64,000 nt of DNA from contig LT160593.1 in NCBI GenBank assembly GCA_900049755.1, forward strand, positions 1,274,334-1,338,333, written 5' to 3'. The notes below the pieces were generated by a model that searched no databases, was not told the DNA's origin, and saw only the letters and a program-made list of their open reading frames with translations. The stretch comes from Corynebacterium provencense (GTDB taxonomy: Bacteria; Actinomycetota; Actinomycetes; Mycobacteriales; Mycobacteriaceae). Both the position numbers and the translations under genes were made by a program. Below are positions 17,826 to 29,384 of the stretch, piece after piece (the stretch's first letter is position 1; each line of letters opens with the position of its first letter).

Positions 17826-19360
17826 CGGTCCACCCCCACCGGGCGGACCGTCTCCGCCGCGGCTACCGCACGGAGAACTGCGAGAGCCTTGTTCCTGGTC
17901 TCCAGGTCCTCAGCCTCGGGGTCGGAGTCCGCGACGATTCCACCACCTGCCTGGACGAACACCGTACCGTCGCGGTAGAGCCCGGTACGGATGGCGATGG
18001 CCTGGTCGGTGTTCCCCGAGAAGTCGAAGTACCCGACCGTACCCCCGTAGACTCCCCGGCGTGTGTCCTCCAGCTCGTCGATGATGGCCAGGGCCGACGG
18101 CTTCGGAGCACCCGACAGTGTCCCTGCCGGAAAGGTGGCGGTGAAGGCGTCGAGCGCCGTCTTCCCCGGGGCCAGCCTTCCTGACACCCCGGAGACAAGG
18201 TGCATGATCGCGGAATACCGCTCCACGTGACGGAAGTCGTGGACGGTGACGGTCCCCGGCTCACAGACTCTGCCGAGGTCGTTGCGTCCCAGATCGACCA
18301 GCATGAGATGCTCGGAGTTCTCCTTCTCGTCGGCGAGCAGCTCTTTCTCCAGCAGCTGGTCCTCCTCGAAGTTCGCCCCACGGGGACGCGAACCCGCGAT
18401 CGGGAACGTCGTCACCCTGCCGTCCTGCACCTGCACCAGTGACTCCGGTGACGAGCCGATGATCTGGAAGTCCGTCCGCGAGAAGTCGTCGGAGGGAATG
18501 TTTACGAGGAACATGTAGGGACTCGGGTTCGCCACGCGCAGCATGCGGTAGATGTCCGTCCCCGGCACCTGCGTGTCCATCTCGAAGCGTTGTGACAGCA
18601 CGATCTGGAAGGCGTCCCCGGCGAGGATGTGCTCCTTGCACAGTCCGATCCGCCGGATGTGCTCCTCCCTCGTCCGCTGGCGCCGGAACTCGGGGTCGGG
18701 GGTCGAGAACGTCACGGCCGGCAGCTCTGACGGGGTGGCGAGCCGCCGTTCCATCTCCTCCACCCGGGCGACGGCGTCCTCGTAGGCCTGTTCGATCCGG
18801 TCATCCGAACCGTCCCAGTTCACGGCGTTGGCGATGAGCCAGATGGTGCCCTCGTGGTGGTCGACGACGGCGAGGGTGTCGACGAGAAGCTGGACCATGT
18901 CCGGGACATGGAGGTCGTCGACACAGGTGTCGGGGAGATCCTCGATGTAGCGGACCATGTCATGGCCCATGTAGCCGACCAGGCCCGAGCTCAGGGTCGG
19001 TAACCCCGGCAGAGGCTCGGTGTGCAGGACATCGAGGGTGTGACGCACGGCCTCCACCGGGTCGGTGGGGCCGTCGACCAGGTCGGACGGGGCGTTACCG
19101 GTCCAGTGCGCCTGCCCGTCCCTGGCCACCAGGGCACACCGGGCACCGGTGCCGATGAAGGAGTGGCGGGACCAGGACTGTCCGGGGGCGGCGGACTCCA
19201 GGAGGAAGGTCCCCGGCCGGTCCCCCGCGAGTTTCATGTAGGCGCTCAGGGCACTCTCGCCGTCGGCGAGGACTTTGCGCACCACGGGAACCACCCGGTG
19301 GCGGGCGCCGAGTCGGCGGAAGGTGTCCAGAGAAGTGATCTGGTACGGGTCTGTAGTCAT
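17822..19360 (-). CDS. trpE: Anthranilate synthase component I
   Basis: This 512-residue enzyme makes anthranilate from chorismate with the TrpG glutaminase, which is not encoded nearby. The feedback site LLES is in [18 protein letters not shown], with NPSPYMFL forming the other half. The chorismate site shows [23 protein letters not shown] and a [13 protein letters not shown] motif. The ATG at 19360 is 10 bp after hisI, so trpE joins the his transcript; an in-frame ATG three codons upstream is possible. No leader peptide or attenuator is visible before it. Confidence 0.96.
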   Translation of the reverse strand: MTTDPYQITSLDTFRRLGARHRVVPVVRKVLADGESALSAYMKLAGDRPGTFLLESAAPGQSWSRHSFIGTGARCALVARDGQAHWTGNAPSDLVDGPTDPVEAVRHTLDVLHTEPLPGLPTLSSGLVGYMGHDMVRYIEDLPDTCVDDLHVPDMVQLLVDTLAVVDHHEGTIWLIANAVNWDGSDDRIEQAYEDAVARVEEMERRLATPSELPAVTFSTPDPEFRRQRTREEHIRRIGLCKEHILAGDAFQIVLSQRFEMDTQVPGTDIYRMLRVANPSPYMFLVNIPSDDFSRTDFQIIGSSPESLVQVQDGRVTTFPIAGSRPRGANFEEDQLLEKELLADEKENSEHLMLVDLGRNDLGRVCEPGTVTVHDFRHVERYSAIMHLVSGVSGRLAPGKTALDAFTATFPAGTLSGAPKPSALAIIDELEDTRRGVYGGTVGYFDFSGNTDQAIAIRTGLYRDGTVFVQAGGGIVADSDPEAEDLETRNKALAVLRAVAAAETVRPVGVDR

Positions 19361-19370
19361 CGCTGCCATC

Positions 19371-19733
19371 CTAGGCCAGTCGGTCTGCGTCGAAGCAGCT
19401 GTGGTCTCCTGTGTGGCAGGCCCCGCCGGTCTGGTCGACCTTGAGCAGTACCGTGTCACCGTCGCAGTCCAGGCGGACCTCGTGGACGTACTGGGTGTGT
19501 CCGGAGGTCTCCCCCTTGACCCAGTAGCTGCGGCGGGACCGTGACCAGTAGGTGCCCTTGCGGGTGGCGAGGGTGTGGGCCAGGGCGTGGTCGTCCATCC
19601 AGGCGAGCATGAGGACGTCACCGCTGGACAGTTCCTGGACGACCGCGGGAACCAGACCCGCGGCGTCCCTCTTCAGCCGTGCGGCGATGGCCGGGTCGAG
19701 GTCGAAGTCTGCGGGGTCGGTACGGCCGGTCAC
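19371..19733 (-). CDS. hisI: Phosphoribosyl-AMP cyclohydrolase
   Basis: This 120-residue zinc enzyme opens the adenine ring of phosphoribosyl-AMP, the third step of histidine synthesis. The motifs [26 protein letters not shown] and [15 protein letters not shown] hold the metal ligands D and C. It is the single-domain form without HisE. The GTG start overlaps the hisF stop by four bases and trpE starts 10 bp downstream. Confidence 0.96.
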   Translation of the reverse strand: MTGRTDPADFDLDPAIAARLKRDAAGLVPAVVQELSSGDVLMLAWMDDHALAHTLATRKGTYWSRSRRSYWVKGETSGHTQYVHEVRLDCDGDTVLLKVDQTGGACHTGDHSCFDADRLA

Positions 19734-20506
19734 CTCCGGACCTCGATTCCGGCCTGCGCCATCGCGTCCTTGACCTCTCCGACGGTGATGTCACCGAAGT
19801 GGAAGACGGAGGCCGCGAGGACGGCGTCTGCCCCGGCCCTGACGGCAGGAGGGAAGTCCTCCGCCTTACCTGCACCGCCTGAGGCGATGACCGGAATGGT
19901 GACTGCCGCACGCACCAGGCGGATCAGTTCCAGGTCGAAGCCTTCGCGGGTACCGTCGCCGTCCATGGAGTTCAGCAGGATCTCGCCGACGCCGAGCTCC
20001 TGCCCGCGCCGTGCCCACCCGACGGCGTCAAGCTCCGCAGATCTGGTTCCTCCGTGGGTGGTGACCTCGAATCCGGAGGGTTGCGGGCGTCCTCCCTCGG
20101 GCACACGGCGGGCGTCGACCGAGAGCACGATGCACTGCGCGCCGAAGCGCGCGGAAAGCTCACTGAGCAGTTCGGGACGCCGTATCGCCGAGGTGTTCAC
20201 CGACACCTTGTCCGCACCGGCGCGGAGCAGCTGGTCGACGTCGTCCTCGCTGCGCACCCCGCCACCGACAGTCAGCGGGATGAAGACCTGGTCCGCGGTG
20301 CGGCGCACCACGTCCAGCATCGTTCCCCGCCCCTCCTTCGACGCCGAGACGTCGAGGAAGGTCAGTTCGTCGGCGCCTTCGGCGTCATAGCGCGCGGCGA
20401 GTTCGACCGGGTCACCGGCGTCACGCAGGTTCCCGAAGTTGACCCCTTTGACGACGCGGCCTTCGTCGACGTCCAGACAGGGGATGACACGTACTGCGAC
20501 ACTCAT
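19730..20506 (-). CDS. hisF: Imidazole glycerol phosphate synthase, HisF
   Basis: This 258-residue (beta/alpha)8 cyclase uses ammonia from HisH to make imidazole glycerol phosphate and AICAR. It begins [22 protein letters not shown] with the catalytic D11-region aspartate, and the second catalytic aspartate lies in [15 protein letters not shown]. The start is set by GGAGG 8 nt upstream and overlaps the impA stop. It is separated from hisH by priA and impA, as in C. glutamicum. Confidence 0.97.
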   Translation of the reverse strand: MSVAVRVIPCLDVDEGRVVKGVNFGNLRDAGDPVELAARYDAEGADELTFLDVSASKEGRGTMLDVVRRTADQVFIPLTVGGGVRSEDDVDQLLRAGADKVSVNTSAIRRPELLSELSARFGAQCIVLSVDARRVPEGGRPQPSGFEVTTHGGTRSAELDAVGWARRGQELGVGEILLNSMDGDGTREGFDLELIRLVRAAVTIPVIASGGAGKAEDFPPAVRAGADAVLAASVFHFGDITVGEVKDAMAQAGIEVRR

Positions 20507-21525
20507 CGGATACCTCCACGGTCCTTGACGTCCTGGGCGGTGCGGGCGGCGGAGCCGATCGACACCGACTGGATGTGTCTGAGCAGGTTGGCGTGGACCT
20601 CCGGCTCTCCGGCGACGATGCCGGAGACACCGGGGACCCACCTGTTGCCGGCGAAGTCCGTGACCTCTCCCCCGTTCTCGCGGATCATCAGGATGCCGGC
20701 GCAGTTGTCCCACAGATTCGGGCTGAAGGTCACGGTGCCTCCGAAAACTCCGGCCGCGGTGAAGGCGAGGTCTATCCCGCAGGATCCGGTGACCCGCATC
20801 CGTGGATAGGTCCGGCCGATGGCATTGAGCATGTCCTGACGGTACGACACCGGAAGATTGCCCCGCCGCTGGGACAGGATCGAACCGAAACCGATCTGGG
20901 TCAGACCGGGGTCCGACGGCGGCATGGGACGGGCGGGGTGCCCGTCGACGAAGAGTCCGTGCCCCTTCCTCGCGGTGATGCGGCTGCCCAGCAGCGGCAT
21001 CTCGCAGACGGCGACCACGGCCTCCCCTTTGTGCACGAGGGAGACCAGGATGCAGCACAGCGGGTTGCCGACAGCGTAGTTCGCGGTCCCGTCTATGGGG
21101 TCGACGACCCAGCAGGTCTCCGGGAGTTCGTTGAGACCGGGGTTCGACGGCTCATGGGAGGGACTGCGGGGGCCGTCGAACTCGTCGGCATACTCGTCGT
21201 TGGGGTTGACCTCGACCTGTTCCCCGGGACGGACGACCCCGTACTCCTCCCCGTGCACCGGTAGTCCGGTGTACCGGGTGAGCAGTGAGCGCAGCTGCCG
21301 TTCCACGGACAGGTCCGCCTCGGTGGCGAAGTCTCCGGGACTCTTCATCACCGAAGGGTCGGCTCCCACGGCTGCGGTGAAGGTGGTCTCCGCCTCGTCG
21401 ACGGCGGCTTCGGCGATCGCGAGGAGGGAACGGGTGTCGATCTCGTGCTCGACGATCTCGGTGGCGCGGAGCTCCGGTGCATTCTCCGCACCGGTGGACA
21501 GGCTGCTGTCGGGCGAATCGGTCAT
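20503..21525 (-). CDS. impA: Inositol monophosphatase family protein
   Basis: This 340-residue Mg-dependent phosphatase has the family signatures [16 protein letters not shown] and the second site [16 protein letters not shown]; the metal glutamates are in VHGEEYG. Its place between hisA and hisF is that of corynebacterial impA. Family members act on inositol phosphate or, in actinobacteria, on histidinol phosphate. Which substrate applies here cannot be decided from the sequence, but operon position makes a role in histidine synthesis possible. An amino-terminal extension of about 30 residues precedes the domain. It overlaps both neighbours by four bases. Confidence 0.9.
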   Translation of the reverse strand: MTDSPDSSLSTGAENAPELRATEIVEHEIDTRSLLAIAEAAVDEAETTFTAAVGADPSVMKSPGDFATEADLSVERQLRSLLTRYTGLPVHGEEYGVVRPGEQVEVNPNDEYADEFDGPRSPSHEPSNPGLNELPETCWVVDPIDGTANYAVGNPLCCILVSLVHKGEAVVAVCEMPLLGSRITARKGHGLFVDGHPARPMPPSDPGLTQIGFGSILSQRRGNLPVSYRQDMLNAIGRTYPRMRVTGSCGIDLAFTAAGVFGGTVTFSPNLWDNCAGILMIRENGGEVTDFAGNRWVPGVSGIVAGEPEVHANLLRHIQSVSIGSAARTAQDVKDRGGIR

Positions 21526-22277
21526 CGGATCTGCTCCTGCGACCCGCCGCGGGCGACGGCGAGTGCCTCTTCGAGGGTGAACCGTCCGGCGTAGAGGGCC
21601 TTGCCCACGATGGCCGAGTCAACCCCTTCGTCGACGACGGCGGCGAGGGCGGCGATGTCCCGGAGCTCAGAGATGCCGCCGGAGGCGACCACCGGTGCCG
21701 AGGTCGCCGCGGCGACCTCGCGCAGCAGTTCGATGTTCGGACCGGAGAGCATGCCGTCACGGGAGACGTCGGTGACCACGAACCGTGAGCAACCTTCGGA
21801 GTCCAGCCGCTCGAGGACCTCCCACAGGTCGCCGCCGTCGGAGACCCAGCCCCGGCCCCGCAGCCTCCACTCACCGTCGATCTCACGGGTGTCCAGGCCC
21901 ACGGCGACCCGGTCCCCGTACTCTCCGATGACCCGGCGGCACCACTCCGGGTTCTCGAGGGCCGCGGTCCCGACGTTCACCCGGCGGCAGCCGGTGGACA
22001 GCGCGCGTTCGAGGGAGGCGTCGTCCCGGATACCGCCGGACAGTTCGACGTCGACGTCGAGACGCCCGATGACCTCGCTGAGCTGCTCGAAGTTGCTGCC
22101 GGTGCCGAAGGCGGCGTCCAGGTCGACCAGGTGCACCCACTGTGCCCCGGCGTCCTGCCAGGCCAATGCGGCATCCAGGGGCGCACCGTAACCTGTCTCG
22201 GAGCCGGAGGCTCCCTGGACCAGACGGACGGCCTGTCCGTCACGGACGTCGACGGCGGGAAGCAGTGTGAGAGTCAT
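21522..22277 (-). CDS. priA: PriA: HisA/TrpF dual isomerase
   Basis: This 251-residue barrel isomerises ProFAR in histidine synthesis and, as PriA, also PRA in tryptophan synthesis. Catalytic residues are D10 and D174 (VTDVSRDG), with R18 in the loop AVRLVQG. R142 and W144 in [15 protein letters not shown] match the mobile-loop arginine and tryptophan described for mycobacterial PriA. The whole protein aligns closely, by memory, with M. tuberculosis PriA. No trpF is seen and trpC is unfused, supporting the dual role. A TAGGAT box 6 nt before the ATG suggests its own leaderless promoter. Confidence 0.88.
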   Translation of the reverse strand: MTLTLLPAVDVRDGQAVRLVQGASGSETGYGAPLDAALAWQDAGAQWVHLVDLDAAFGTGSNFEQLSEVIGRLDVDVELSGGIRDDASLERALSTGCRRVNVGTAALENPEWCRRVIGEYGDRVAVGLDTREIDGEWRLRGRGWVSDGGDLWEVLERLDSEGCSRFVVTDVSRDGMLSGPNIELLREVAAATSAPVVASGGISELRDIAALAAVVDEGVDSAIVGKALYAGRFTLEEALAVARGGSQEQIR

Positions 22278-22283
22278 GGGAAC

Positions 22284-22289
22284 ATCCTA
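22284..22289 (-). promoter_or_regulatory. -10 box before priA
   Basis: TAGGAT ends 6 nt before the priA ATG with no Shine-Dalgarno sequence, in the 93-bp hisH-priA gap. An imperfect hairpin (GTATCCCAC ... TGTGGATAC) lies further upstream at 22328-22347. Confidence 0.5.
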
Positions 22290-22370
22290 ACGCGGGGACA
22301 GACGGGGAAGTCGTATGGTGGGACCGAGTATCCCACAGTGTGGATACATGGTCGGGTACAGGGGTGGAGG

Positions 22371-23021
22371 TCAGAGGGTGGCCAGCCAGTTGCGCAGCAG
22401 CAGCGCACCGGCCTCCCCCGATTTCTCAGGATGGAACTGGGTCGCCCACAACGGACCGTTCTCGACCGCGGCGACGAAGCGGCAGTCCTCGTGCTGCGCC
22501 CAGGTGACCTTGGGTGCCTCCGTATGACCGTCCGTCTCCAGCTCCCACTCCCGGGCCGCATACGAGTGCACGAAGTAGTACCTCTCCTCCGGTCGGGCAC
22601 CGGCGAACAGCTGACTGTCGGCGGGAACCCGGACTGTGTTCCAGCCCATGTGCGGCAGAACCTCCGCCTCCAGTTTCGTCACCGTGCCGGGCCACTGGCC
22701 GCAGCCGTCGGTACCCGGACCGTCGCCGTCGGAGCCCTCGGTCCCGAAGGAGAAGAGGACCTGCATACCGACGCAGATACCGAACACGGGGCGTCCCCCT
22801 GAAAGACGCAGGTCGATGAGACGGTCCCCGTGGACCGCCCGCAGCCCGGTCATACAGGCACCGAAGTTGCCGACCCCGGGCACGAGAAGCCCGTCTGCGT
22901 TGAGCACCGTGTCCGGATCAGCGGTGACCGTGACCTCCGCGCCCACATGTTCCAGAGCCCGTTGGGCCGAACGGAGGTTACCGGAGCCGTAGTCGAGCAG
23001 TGCGACCGAAGGAGTTGCCAT
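22371..23021 (-). CDS. hisH: Imidazole glycerol phosphate synthase, HisH
   Basis: This 216-residue class I glutamine amidotransferase delivers ammonia to HisF. The nucleophile cysteine is in [12 protein letters not shown], and the histidine and glutamate of the triad are in [11 protein letters not shown]. It opens [20 protein letters not shown], typical of HisH. It lies 46 bp after the MFS gene and 93 bp before priA. Confidence 0.97.
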   Translation of the reverse strand: MATPSVALLDYGSGNLRSAQRALEHVGAEVTVTADPDTVLNADGLLVPGVGNFGACMTGLRAVHGDRLIDLRLSGGRPVFGICVGMQVLFSFGTEGSDGDGPGTDGCGQWPGTVTKLEAEVLPHMGWNTVRVPADSQLFAGARPEERYYFVHSYAAREWELETDGHTEAPKVTWAQHEDCRFVAAVENGPLWATQFHPEKSGEAGALLLRNWLATL

Positions 23022-23067
23022 GACCGTCGATTCTAGCCTCCGCGACGCACCGCCACAGCGTCAGGGC

Positions 23068-24381
23068 TCACCGACGGAAGCCCGTGGTCAGACGGCGCAG
23101 CCGGGTCCGGATGTTGTGCTCCTCGACCACCCGGTGCCTGCCGAGGAAACGGTCGGCGCCCAGGGTGACCGTCCCCAGCCCCACCAGTCCTGCGCCGGCG
23201 AGGAACACTCCGCCGTAGCCGGAGGAGGCTGCGACGACGCCCAGAACTGCCGAGCCGGTCCCGGTCCCGGAGTCGAAGGACATGTTCCATGTGGCGGACG
23301 CCTCAGAGACCCGGTCCCTGGGCATCCTGTCGAACATCATCAGCAGGGTCTCCGACTGGACCCCTCCGAATCCCAGCCCGAACAACGCCGCCGACGCCAG
23401 CGCACCGACGACAAGGCCCGGCCCCGTGGGGGCGGCATGGATCACGGCCGCCATCGCCAGCATCCCCCCGACCGCACAGAGGGACGCCCAGACGACGAGC
23501 CTTCCCGGCTCCCCGATACGGTCGGCCCACGAACCCGAGATGACGCGGCCGAGGATCTGCGCCCCTCCGGTGACCGCCAGCGCGGACCCGGCCACCGTCG
23601 CGGCAGCCGCAGGGTCGATACCGTCGACCGCGGGGGCTGCGAAGGCGGACAGGGCACCGAAGCCCATCGCACCGGTGCACAACCCGACCACCGGTACGAA
23701 CGCCAGTTTCCACAGCGGGGCGTGTCCGGCTCCCGGACCTGTCCCGGCACTGACCGGAGCGTCTGCGTCGTCACCTGTCTGCGGCGTCCTCTTCTTCCCC
23801 GGTTCGGCGCGCAGCGGGGGGACGCCGACGGCACCGACCGCACCGACGACACCGCACAGGACGGCAACGAGGAAGACGCTGTCACCGGCACGGGTGTACA
23901 GGGTCAGCCCGATACTGAAGCCGAGTATCTCCCCCACACCGATGGCCGCACCGAAAAAGGCGTTCGCCCGGCCCAGCTGGCGGGGCGGCACCAGCTCTGC
24001 GAGCAGTGCGGACTGTGCGACGGTGACGGCACCGAAACCGGTTCCCCGCACAGCGGAGACCACGAGAACCAGCCAGGGTCCTCCGTCGATGAGGTAGAAC
24101 GCCGAGGGAACCCCCAGCAGCACCGAGGCGGCGATCATCACCGGCACATAGCCCACCGACCGCAGAAGGCGGGGGACGAAGAACTGTGTGACCACCGTGG
24201 CTGCCATGAAGACGCCGGTGGACAGTCCGGCGAGGGTGTCGCCGTAACCGTCGTCGAGCATCGCCACCGGAATCACCGGCAGCAGAAGGGACCAGCCGAG
24301 GAAAGCGCAGAAGACACTGAGCAGTGTCAGGGGAAGACCCTTGACTTTGAGTACCGCCAGTGCAGTGCCCCCAGTCGTCAC
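23068..24381 (-). CDS. MFS transporter within the his operon
   Basis: This 437-residue protein has about 12 hydrophobic segments and the look of a major facilitator drug/metabolite exporter. A charged central loop (around residues 195-225, [15 protein letters not shown]) separates the two halves. The start [10 protein letters not shown] overlaps the hisB stop by four bases, so it is co-translated. A similar MFS gene occupies this place in the C. glutamicum his operon. Export of a histidine-pathway compound would fit the position but is inference. Substrate unknown. Confidence 0.88.
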   Translation of the reverse strand: MTTGGTALAVLKVKGLPLTLLSVFCAFLGWSLLLPVIPVAMLDDGYGDTLAGLSTGVFMAATVVTQFFVPRLLRSVGYVPVMIAASVLLGVPSAFYLIDGGPWLVLVVSAVRGTGFGAVTVAQSALLAELVPPRQLGRANAFFGAAIGVGEILGFSIGLTLYTRAGDSVFLVAVLCGVVGAVGAVGVPPLRAEPGKKRTPQTGDDADAPVSAGTGPGAGHAPLWKLAFVPVVGLCTGAMGFGALSAFAAPAVDGIDPAAAATVAGSALAVTGGAQILGRVISGSWADRIGEPGRLVVWASLCAVGGMLAMAAVIHAAPTGPGLVVGALASAALFGLGFGGVQSETLLMMFDRMPRDRVSEASATWNMSFDSGTGTGSAVLGVVAASSGYGGVFLAGAGLVGLGTVTLGADRFLGRHRVVEEHNIRTRLRRLTTGFRR

Positions 24382-24983
24382 AGTGTTCCCTTGGTGGACG
24401 GGACCCCCGTGACCCGCGGGTCGGACTCGGTCGCGGCCCGTAGAGCGCGCGCCACCGCCTTGAACTCCGCCTCCGTGACATGGTGGGGGTCACGGCCGTA
24501 GATGCACCGCACGTGCAGGGCGATCTTCGCGTTGAACGCCAGCGACTCGAAGAAGTGCTGGTTGATCACGGTGGCGTAGTGCCCGCCGATGACGGTGGTG
24601 AGCATGGTGTCCGGCTCACCCGTGCCCACGTAGTAGGGACGGCCCGACACGTCCACGACCGCCTGCACCAGGGTCTCGTCCATGGGGATCCAGGAGTCGG
24701 CGAAGCGCCGGATACCGCGCTTGTCCCCGAGCGCCCGGGCCAGCGCACTTCCGAGGACGATCGCGGTGTCCTCCACGGTGTGGTGGGCGTCCACCTCGGT
24801 GTCCCCGTCCGCATGCACGGTGAGGTCGAAACTCCCGTGGGTGCCGAAAGCGGTGAGCATGTGGTCGAAGAAGGGCAGACCGGTGTCCACCTCGGTCACT
24901 CCGGTGCCGTCGAGGTTGATCTCGACTGTGACGGATGATTCCCGGGTGACCCGCTCAATACGGCCGATGCGCGGTGTGCTCAC
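24378..24983 (-). CDS. hisB: Imidazoleglycerol-phosphate dehydratase
   Basis: This 201-residue Mn-dependent dehydratase carries the sixth step of histidine synthesis. The metal motifs [11 protein letters not shown] and the later [16 protein letters not shown] are present. It is the single-function form without the HisN phosphatase domain, as expected in actinobacteria. It overlaps hisC upstream and the MFS gene downstream by four bases each. Confidence 0.97.
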   Translation of the reverse strand: MSTPRIGRIERVTRESSVTVEINLDGTGVTEVDTGLPFFDHMLTAFGTHGSFDLTVHADGDTEVDAHHTVEDTAIVLGSALARALGDKRGIRRFADSWIPMDETLVQAVVDVSGRPYYVGTGEPDTMLTTVIGGHYATVINQHFFESLAFNAKIALHVRCIYGRDPHHVTEAEFKAVARALRAATESDPRVTGVPSTKGTL

Positions 24984-26179
24984 TTGTACTCTCCGATGAT
25001 CTTGTCTGCGGCGGTCAGGAAGGCGTCGTTCTCCGCGGGCAGGCCGACAGTCACCCGGAGATGACCCGGCACACCCACGTCGCGGATGAGGACGTCGTAG
25101 TCGAGGAACTTCTGCCAGACCTCGTGCGCGTCAGGTTCCACCTCACCGGAGGAGACCCCCGGCTCCCCGGCGGGCCCTGCGGCGTCGGCGACTGTACCCG
25201 TCCCTGTACCCGTCTCTGTGCCGGCGAAAGGCACCCGGAAGAAGATGAAGTTCGACTCGCTCGGCACCACCCGGTAACCCATGTCCACCAGAGCTGCCTC
25301 GACCCGGATCCTCTCGTCACGGATCGCGGCGACAGTGGCCAGCGTTTCACCGGCGTGCCTGAGTGCGACCCTCGCCGCCGCCTGGGACAGGGTGGAAAGG
25401 TGGTACGGCAGCCGTACCAGCATGACCGCCTCGATGAACGCCGGGTCGGCGACGAAGTAGCCGAGCCTGCCTCCCGCGAAGTCGAAGGCTTTCGACATCG
25501 TCCTCGACACGACCAGGGACTTCCGGTGGTCGGCCAGCAGTGTCACGGCACTGGGTCCGTCGGAGAACTCCGCGTAGGCCTCGTCGACGATGACGATTCC
25601 CCCGACCTCCTCTTCTGCCGCGATGATGCGGCGCAGATCCTCCAGGGGGGTCACCCCCCCGGTCGGATTGTTCGGGGTCGTGACGAAGACGATGTCGGGA
25701 CGCCGTGAGCGGATCTCGGCGACCGCGGCATCGACGTCGATGTCGAAGTTCTCCCCGGTCCGCGGCACCGCGGTGAACTCCGTCTGGGTACCGGAGGCGA
25801 GGATCGGGTGCATGGAGTAGCTCGGAGTGAATCCCATCACCTGGCGTCCGGGCCCGCCGAACGCCTGGAGCAGCTGCTGGAGGATCTCGTTGGATCCGTT
25901 GGCCGCCCACACCTGGTCACGGGTCACCCGGACACCGGTCCGTGTGGAGACGTAGGACGCCAGGTCGTCACGCAGCTCGGTGGCGTCCCGTTCAGGGTAA
26001 CGGTTCAGGGTGGTGGCGAGCCTGCGCACCTCCTCCACGAGCTCTCCGACGAGCCCCGGGGAGGGCGGGTAGGGGTTCTCATTGGTGTTCAGCTGGTTGG
26101 TCACGCTGAGCTGGGGCGCACCGTAGGCGGACTTCCCGCGGAGCTCAGGTCGAAGTGGAAGGTCGTTGAGACCGGTCAT
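24980..26179 (-). CDS. hisC: Histidinol-phosphate aminotransferase
   Basis: This 399-residue PLP aminotransferase converts imidazole acetol phosphate to histidinol phosphate. The PLP lysine is in [18 protein letters not shown], with TPNNPTGG and VDEAYAEF as cofactor contacts. A Gly/Thr-rich insertion near residues 320-345 (ETGTGTGT) is not part of the usual fold and may be a species-specific loop. It starts 9 bp after hisD and overlaps hisB. Confidence 0.96.
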   Translation of the reverse strand: MTGLNDLPLRPELRGKSAYGAPQLSVTNQLNTNENPYPPSPGLVGELVEEVRRLATTLNRYPERDATELRDDLASYVSTRTGVRVTRDQVWAANGSNEILQQLLQAFGGPGRQVMGFTPSYSMHPILASGTQTEFTAVPRTGENFDIDVDAAVAEIRSRRPDIVFVTTPNNPTGGVTPLEDLRRIIAAEEEVGGIVIVDEAYAEFSDGPSAVTLLADHRKSLVVSRTMSKAFDFAGGRLGYFVADPAFIEAVMLVRLPYHLSTLSQAAARVALRHAGETLATVAAIRDERIRVEAALVDMGYRVVPSESNFIFFRVPFAGTETGTGTGTVADAAGPAGEPGVSSGEVEPDAHEVWQKFLDYDVLIRDVGVPGHLRVTVGLPAENDAFLTAADKIIGEYK

Positions 26180-26188
26180 GTCAGCTCC

Positions 26189-27541
26189 TCAGCTCTCTGA
26201 GTCCGTCGCGGTGCCTGCTGCAGCGCCTGTCGCGGTGTCACCGAACCGTGCCCTGACCGCTTCACCGTGCGCGGGCAGCCGCTCAGCGTCGGCGAGGGTG
26301 ACGACCGTGTCCGCGACCTCCTTGAGGGCGTTGCGGTCGTACCGGATGACGTCGACATGCTTCAGGAAAGTGTGCGTGGACAGTCCCGAGGAGTGCCGTG
26401 CGGTACCGGAGGTCGGCAGCACATGGTTGGACCCCGCGGCGTAGTCACCCAACGGAACCGGGGAGTACGGGCCGATGAAGACCGCCCCGGCATTCGTGAT
26501 CCGCGCCGCCACGGCGTCGGCGTCCACGGTCTGGACCTCCAGGTGCTCGGCGGCGTAGGCGTCAGCGACCCGGACGGAGGCGTCCAGGTCGTCGGTGAGG
26601 ATGATCCCGGACTGGACACCGGTCAGTGCCTCACTGACCCGGTCGTGGTTGAGAGTGACCCGGTAACGCTGCGTGATCTCCCGGTCCACGGCGTCCGCCA
26701 GTTCCTCGGAGTCCGTGATGAGCACGGACGCCGCCATCGGATCATGTTCCGCCTGGCTGATGAGATCGTAGGCGACCGCCACCGGGTCTGCCTCCGCGTC
26801 CGCCAGTACAGCGATCTCGGTCGGCCCCGCCTCCGAGTCGATCCCGACGACCGAGCGGCACAGGCGCTTCGCCGCGGTGACGAAGATGTTCCCCGGCCCG
26901 GTGATGAGGTCGACGGGGTCGAGCCCCTCCGCGTCGTCACCGTAGGCCAACAGTGCGACCGCCTGGGCACCCCCGACCGCCCAGATCTCGTCCACCCCGA
27001 GCAGTGAACAGGCGGCGAGGACGGTCGGGTGCGGCCAGCCGCCGCAGTCCGCCTGCGGCGGAGAGCAGACCACCAGTGAACCGACACCGGCCTCCTGGGC
27101 AGGAACGACGTTCATGATCACAGAAGAGGGGTACACGGCCTTACCACCGGGAACGTAGAGGCCCACGCGGTTGACCGGGATCCACCGCTCTCCGACGAGG
27201 CCTCCGGGGGCGATCTCCACGGTCGCGTCCGCGGGAACCTGGGTGGCGTGGAAGGCGCGGACGCGGGAGATCGCCTCGGTGAGGGCGTCGGTGATCTTCG
27301 GGTCGAGGTTCGCGGCGGCATCGGCGACCACAGAATCCGGCACGCGGACTGCGGCGGGCCGGACATGGTCGAACTTTTCGCCGTAGTCCAGGGCAGCGGC
27401 CGCACCGCCGTCACGCACTGCGGTGACCACCGGTGTCACCGCCGGCAGCACATGGTCGATGTCGACACCTCCGCGGGGCAGGATGCGGCGGAGTTCGGCG
27501 GTCGAGGGGGTCTTTCCCCTCAGATCCAGACGCGAAAGCAT
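26189..27541 (-). CDS. hisD: Histidinol dehydrogenase
   Basis: This 450-residue zinc enzyme oxidises histidinol to histidine in two NAD-dependent steps. The signature region [15 protein letters not shown] and the catalytic [16 protein letters not shown] and [12 protein letters not shown] motifs are intact. It is the first gene of the his-trp block. A GAGGAG lies upstream of the ATG, somewhat far at 13 nt, and a TAGAAT -10 box lies 46 nt before the start. The tail of about 25 residues is Ala/Thr-rich. Confidence 0.97.
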   Translation of the reverse strand: MLSRLDLRGKTPSTAELRRILPRGGVDIDHVLPAVTPVVTAVRDGGAAAALDYGEKFDHVRPAAVRVPDSVVADAAANLDPKITDALTEAISRVRAFHATQVPADATVEIAPGGLVGERWIPVNRVGLYVPGGKAVYPSSVIMNVVPAQEAGVGSLVVCSPPQADCGGWPHPTVLAACSLLGVDEIWAVGGAQAVALLAYGDDAEGLDPVDLITGPGNIFVTAAKRLCRSVVGIDSEAGPTEIAVLADAEADPVAVAYDLISQAEHDPMAASVLITDSEELADAVDREITQRYRVTLNHDRVSEALTGVQSGIILTDDLDASVRVADAYAAEHLEVQTVDADAVAARITNAGAVFIGPYSPVPLGDYAAGSNHVLPTSGTARHSSGLSTHTFLKHVDVIRYDRNALKEVADTVVTLADAERLPAHGEAVRARFGDTATGAAAGTATDSES

Positions 27542-27586
27542 GAGCTGGGATCGTCTCCTCAGGTGATGGTCGGGTATCGTCTGCAG

Positions 27587-27592
27587 ATTCTA
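27587..27592 (-). promoter_or_regulatory. -10 box of the his-trp block
   Basis: On the minus strand TAGAAT lies 46 nt upstream of hisD in the 94-bp divergent region and would yield a short leader. No T-box or attenuator structure is evident in that leader. Confidence 0.5.
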
Positions 27593-27635
27593 GACGTAGA
27601 GCACACAGCCGACGGGACGGAGGGTCTTGAGCACG

Positions 27636-29384
27636 ATGGCAGAACCGGGGCAGGGTCCGGATCCTGAAGGTTCCCGGAACAGTGACGACAGGAAGATCCG
27701 GGAACTCACCGGACTCCTCCGGGAGTCGCTCGCCGCATCAGCGCGCGGCGACCACGCGGAAAGCTGGTCGTTGACGAGCCGTTTCGCCACCGAGTTCTGG
27801 CTGGCGTCCCCTGACGACCTGCCCGACGGGCTGACCGGACCCGAACGGACCGAGTTCCACGTCCTCCGCGCCGCGGCAGCCGACCGCATGGACCTTCACG
27901 ACGAAGCCGTCGCCGAGATCCGGGCCTGGCGTACGGCTGCACAGTCCACCGGTGCCGCAGGTCCGGCGCTCCTGGCACTGGCGTCGCTGACCCTCGTGGC
28001 GATGACGGTGGAGTGCGACGACGCCGTGCTCACCACCACCCTGCCCCCGTCAGCCGCCCTGCTCCATGACCTGGCCGGTGAGATCTCCGGGCTCGGAGCC
28101 CGGCCGGACAGCGACCTGACCGCGGAAGAACGCGTGTGCCTGTCTCTTGCCGCAGGTGCCGGCCTCACCTGCGCGACCTCGACTGAACACACTGCGATGC
28201 GGGGGATCTTCCGCGAATACGTCGACCGGTTCACCACCCTGGCAGGCCAGGAGGGCGACCGGATCCTCACCCGTGCCCAGCAGCTGCACGCCGACGGCCG
28301 CACCGCCGACGCGGTGGACACGGTCTCGGCATACCGCGCCCGACTGGACGTCGCGACGTCCCCGACACAGGTCTACGAAGCCCATGACATGCTGGGATTC
28401 TTCGCCCTCACCGCCGGTGACACCGCAGGCGACATGGACGCCGAGGGCGTACTACGGCACTGGCGGGTCTGCGCCGATCTTGCGCTGGAGACCGGGGCAC
28501 CGCTGGAAGGACTCCACCGTGCCGAACAGGTCTGTCAGCTGCTCAACGCCGAAGGCGACTACGACTCCGCCTATGAGCTGGCGCGACGCTATGACGCAGC
28601 CCTCGACGGTGCCCCGGTGGGCCCCGCCCTGCTCAACCTCCGCGCGGTTCGTGCACGCTCCGCTCTGGGAGCAGACCTCCCCTATGAAGCTTTCGCACTC
28701 GCGGCGTCCACAGCGGACTGGTCGGCACTCACCGGTGACGACGAGCGGACCCTCGCCTGCCTGTCCATCGCCGCGATGGCGGCGGAGGACGCGGGCGAGG
28801 CAGGCACCTCCGGGTCATCGAACTCGGGTGAGACGGTTGTCGCCCTGCTGGAGCGTGCCGCCGCACTCCACCTCGACCGGGGAGAGCCGGTCGACGCCGC
28901 CCGGATGCTGCGCACAGCCGCCCGCGAGCGGTGTTCCTCCGGGGAGTTCTCCCGGGCAGTCGAACTGATGGAGAGGGCACTGCGTGTCCTCGAGGATCCC
29001 GCGACACCCGCCCAGGTTCCGGCGACCGTGCCCGGTGACGACGGTTCCGACATGCTGACCTGGCATGTCGCCGACTGGAACGAGGACATGTCCTCAGTGT
29101 GGGAGATGGCTGACCGCCCGGACCTCGCCGTCGGTTACGCCGAACGCGCCGCCAGACTTTTCCGTGAGGCCAGGGACCACTCCGGCGCCGCTCTCAACTG
29201 GGTCAGTGCCGCAGAAATGTACCTGGACCAGGGCGACGGCGACTCCTGTGACCGCGCCCTGGACCTGGCACACAGTGAGCTCACCAGGCTCCCCGGCCCG
29301 GCCGGGGGCGGGGAGCCTGCCGACACCGGTGAGAACGCCGCCTGGGAGGGCTACCTCGCACTGAGGAACCTGCGCCAGGGCTAG
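27636..29384 (+). CDS. TPR-like hypothetical protein, 582 aa
   Basis: This 582-residue soluble protein is not assigned to a known enzyme. It is Ala/Asp/Glu-rich and almost wholly helical in character, with repeated A-x3-L-A-x-R-style segments (for example HRAEQVCQLLNAEGDYDSAYE and VELMERALRVLEDP) that resemble tetratricopeptide repeats. There is no signal peptide. The ATG at 27636 is chosen with GGAGGG 11 nt upstream; a TTG at 27627 is the alternative. It is divergent from hisD and ends in a terminator hairpin. A scaffold or adaptor role is a guess from the repeat type. Confidence 0.75.
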   Translation: MAEPGQGPDPEGSRNSDDRKIRELTGLLRESLAASARGDHAESWSLTSRFATEFWLASPDDLPDGLTGPERTEFHVLRAAAADRMDLHDEAVAEIRAWRTAAQSTGAAGPALLALASLTLVAMTVECDDAVLTTTLPPSAALLHDLAGEISGLGARPDSDLTAEERVCLSLAAGAGLTCATSTEHTAMRGIFREYVDRFTTLAGQEGDRILTRAQQLHADGRTADAVDTVSAYRARLDVATSPTQVYEAHDMLGFFALTAGDTAGDMDAEGVLRHWRVCADLALETGAPLEGLHRAEQVCQLLNAEGDYDSAYELARRYDAALDGAPVGPALLNLRAVRARSALGADLPYEAFALAASTADWSALTGDDERTLACLSIAAMAAEDAGEAGTSGSSNSGETVVALLERAAALHLDRGEPVDAARMLRTAARERCSSGEFSRAVELMERALRVLEDPATPAQVPATVPGDDGSDMLTWHVADWNEDMSSVWEMADRPDLAVGYAERAARLFREARDHSGAALNWVSAAEMYLDQGDGDSCDRALDLAHSELTRLPGPAGGGEPADTGENAAWEGYLALRNLRQG

